Assembly: GCF_032854445.1 (NCBI RefSeq)
Contig: NC_088305.1
Coordinates: 28,606,628 to 28,670,627 of the forward strand
Source of the DNA: Liolophura sinensis
Taxonomy: Eukaryota > Mollusca > Polyplacophora > Chitonida > Chitonidae
Direction: 5' to 3'
DNA length: 64,000 nt
Shown: one piece after another, positions 62,541 through 64,000 of the stretch
How the letters are laid out: each line of letters begins with the position of its first letter
Position numbering within the stretch: position 1 is the stretch's first letter
The notes under the pieces: generated by a model
What the model was told of the DNA's origin: nothing
Database searches by the model: none
The model's input: only the letters and a program-made list of their open reading frames with translations
Position numbers and translations under genes: made by a program

Positions 62541-62546
62541 GGTATG

Positions 62547-63149
62547 GGGGCATGTCGACAATAAGCAAAGGGCCGCTGATTCAAGTACACAGTATATTTG
62601 TGAAGGCAAGTCATTTATAGGCATCGAGCCATGGGGAGGTGGACAGACGGGGGGTAGTCAGGTGTATCAGCACGAAAATATAAAAGGACGAGTGACAGAG
62701 AATAACGGATGTGATCAGCTTAGATTCTAACAATGCGGAATGGATGGCATTTCCCTGCAATGTAACCCGCAATAATAGCTGCTTTTAAATTATTTACATT
62801 ATTCACCTTTATCACCTTTAATCACCTTTACTTACGCTTTTGTGTTTAGATATTCCGCGGCTTTTACTGAAAAGATTGTTGATATCTTTATTCTGTATTT
62901 TTCTGGCGTTTTCTTTACTGCATGTGAAAGACGTCGACAAACCCCATTTCAAGATATCAATGCTTTCTCTTTTTTCTTTTTTTTCTCTTGTTTTGTTAGC
63001 CTACCACACAATGCCTCAGCAAAGTAATGGAAACATTACTTTGATCCATTTTGTTTTGGTTTCTTTTCCATTTTCATCAACTTTAAACATCATTTGTTAA
63101 CATGTAACATCCATGTACTATCCAGGTTCTATTGTAATAGCTCGTTATG
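62547..63149. other. Intergenic region, no feature seen
   Basis: AT-rich and T-rich sequence, including repeated ATCACCTTTA near 62810. Short open frames look random. Confidence 0.5.
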
Positions 63150-63790
63150 GTTGAAACTTTCATACCGTCCCGTGACACACAATGCGCCTCCTGCTGTTCA
63201 CTTGTGTCGTCAGGCTTTTAACTTCATTTAAAAGTTAAAATTTGTTATGTAAATACAGTAACTGGTTTCAGTGACGAGAGAATCGGTGTTCGCAAGGTAC
63301 ACTCATTGACTTCAGAGGAAAAGACTTTTCAGCAAACTATCGCACAGGAAACAAGAGGTAATCGGTATCGTGTTGGATCCAAACTGAGAAGTATACTTGC
63401 AATATCGTCATGGGGATACAAATGGATGTATACAATAGACCAAACAAAAGAGACGTAACGATGTCGGGGCTTTCATGTTTGTCACTAAGTCCTAAAATCG
63501 AATCACGAGACTGACTCGTATTAAAGTGTTTTCTACTCAGGATTTTCGGAGTTGCAGCCATGAAGAAGTTTGGAGACGGATTCGTTGTTCAGCTCTGATT
63601 TTGCACGGCTCTATCCGCAGCAAACCAAACTAAATTATTCTGTCGCCACAAGTTCAGATCGTTTGCTAAGCAGAAGAAAGAGCTCTTCGATTCTGAAGAT
63701 GAATAGGGTTTTTTTTGGCACCGGGTCCGCCATGGGCAGGACAGGATATTTGCATGTCCTTCAATGTTTGTCAGGAAAGATTCCAAGGAA
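63150..63790 (+). repeat. Repeat family R-C, copy 3
   Basis: CCGTCCCGTGACACACAATG, ACCAAACAAAAGAGACG, TTCTACTCAGGATTTTCGGA, AAGAAGTTTGGAGACGGATT, CTAAGCAGAAGAAAGAGCTC. The open frame seen in copy 2 is stopped by TGA within ten codons here. Confidence 0.6.
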
Positions 63791-64000
63791 ATCTTGTTAG
63801 GTGTGAGCTATATAACATAGGAGCTGTGTATGCAGACCTGAGCCTGGTCTATTTCCTTTTGTCAAGGTGTAATTGAAGACTTCTTTTTATGGAAATGAAG
63901 TCTCATTTGTGCCGTATATTTCAGCCATAAACGGGAAGATAACGCTTAACACGTTGGAAAAGACACAAATAAATTCACTTAATCATCGTCTGCCTGCTAC
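63791..64000. other. End of window, no feature seen
   Basis: Unassigned intergenic sequence. Confidence 0.4.

Noticed and set aside
62110-62568. Minus-strand 152-codon frame
   Set aside because: Crosses the terminal repeat of the 1,111-bp element, has no recognisable domain and is not transposase-like.

Overview
This is a window of eukaryotic nuclear DNA, almost certainly from a marine lophotrochozoan and most likely a mollusc. All three recognisable protein-coding loci are split by GT-AG introns. Intergenic and intronic DNA is full of tRNA-derived SINEs, a fibrinogen-related relic is present, and minisatellites are abundant. No species can be named from the sequence alone. Nothing prokaryotic or viral was seen.

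Layout, left to right, all genes on the + strand. (1) 418-3573: the last five coding exons of a polypeptide N-acetylgalactosaminyltransferase (GALNT copy A; the start lies before the window). (2) 5990-6541: an 18/19-bp minisatellite, ending in a short telomere-like CCCTAA pair and a perfect 14-bp hairpin. (3) 6796-19979: a 15-exon sodium/solute symporter of the SLC5 family, with a one-base frameshift in exon 1. (4) 24394-33902: a complete 11-exon GALNT (copy B, 660 codons). From 30414 to about 37135 the DNA is a near-identical second copy of bases 1-6541. (5) 40545-44282: a two-exon gene for a coiled-coil protein I do not recognise; its stop codon is followed by 49 more open, protein-like codons in the same frame. 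(6) 53587-54180: a broken fibrinogen-domain gene. (7) The rest up to 64000 holds dispersed repeats, two large minisatellites and a 1,111-bp element with 18-bp terminal inverted repeats and 6-bp flanking repeats.

The two GALNT copies flank a transporter gene. This reflects either a true tandem duplication or two haplotypes assembled end to end; their visible coding exons differ at only seven bases by my count. GALNTs start mucin-type O-glycosylation in the Golgi. The transporter would act at the plasma membrane, and I see no functional link between them beyond position.

The most unusual structure is that two exon-intron junctions, in two unrelated genes, have each become a tandem repeat. The 3' splice site plus the start of SLC5 exon 6 is multiplied upstream of that exon. 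The end of GALNT exon 6 plus its 5' splice site is multiplied downstream of it. Both arrays therefore lay decoy splice sites beside the real one. Other notable items are an approximately 800-bp imperfect inverted repeat in SLC5 intron 10, nested insertions with intact target-site duplications in intron 12, doubled CRE palindromes in intron 1, and at least three dispersed repeat families I cannot assign. All exon boundaries come from reading frames, splice consensus and family motifs; no alignment or transcript data was available.
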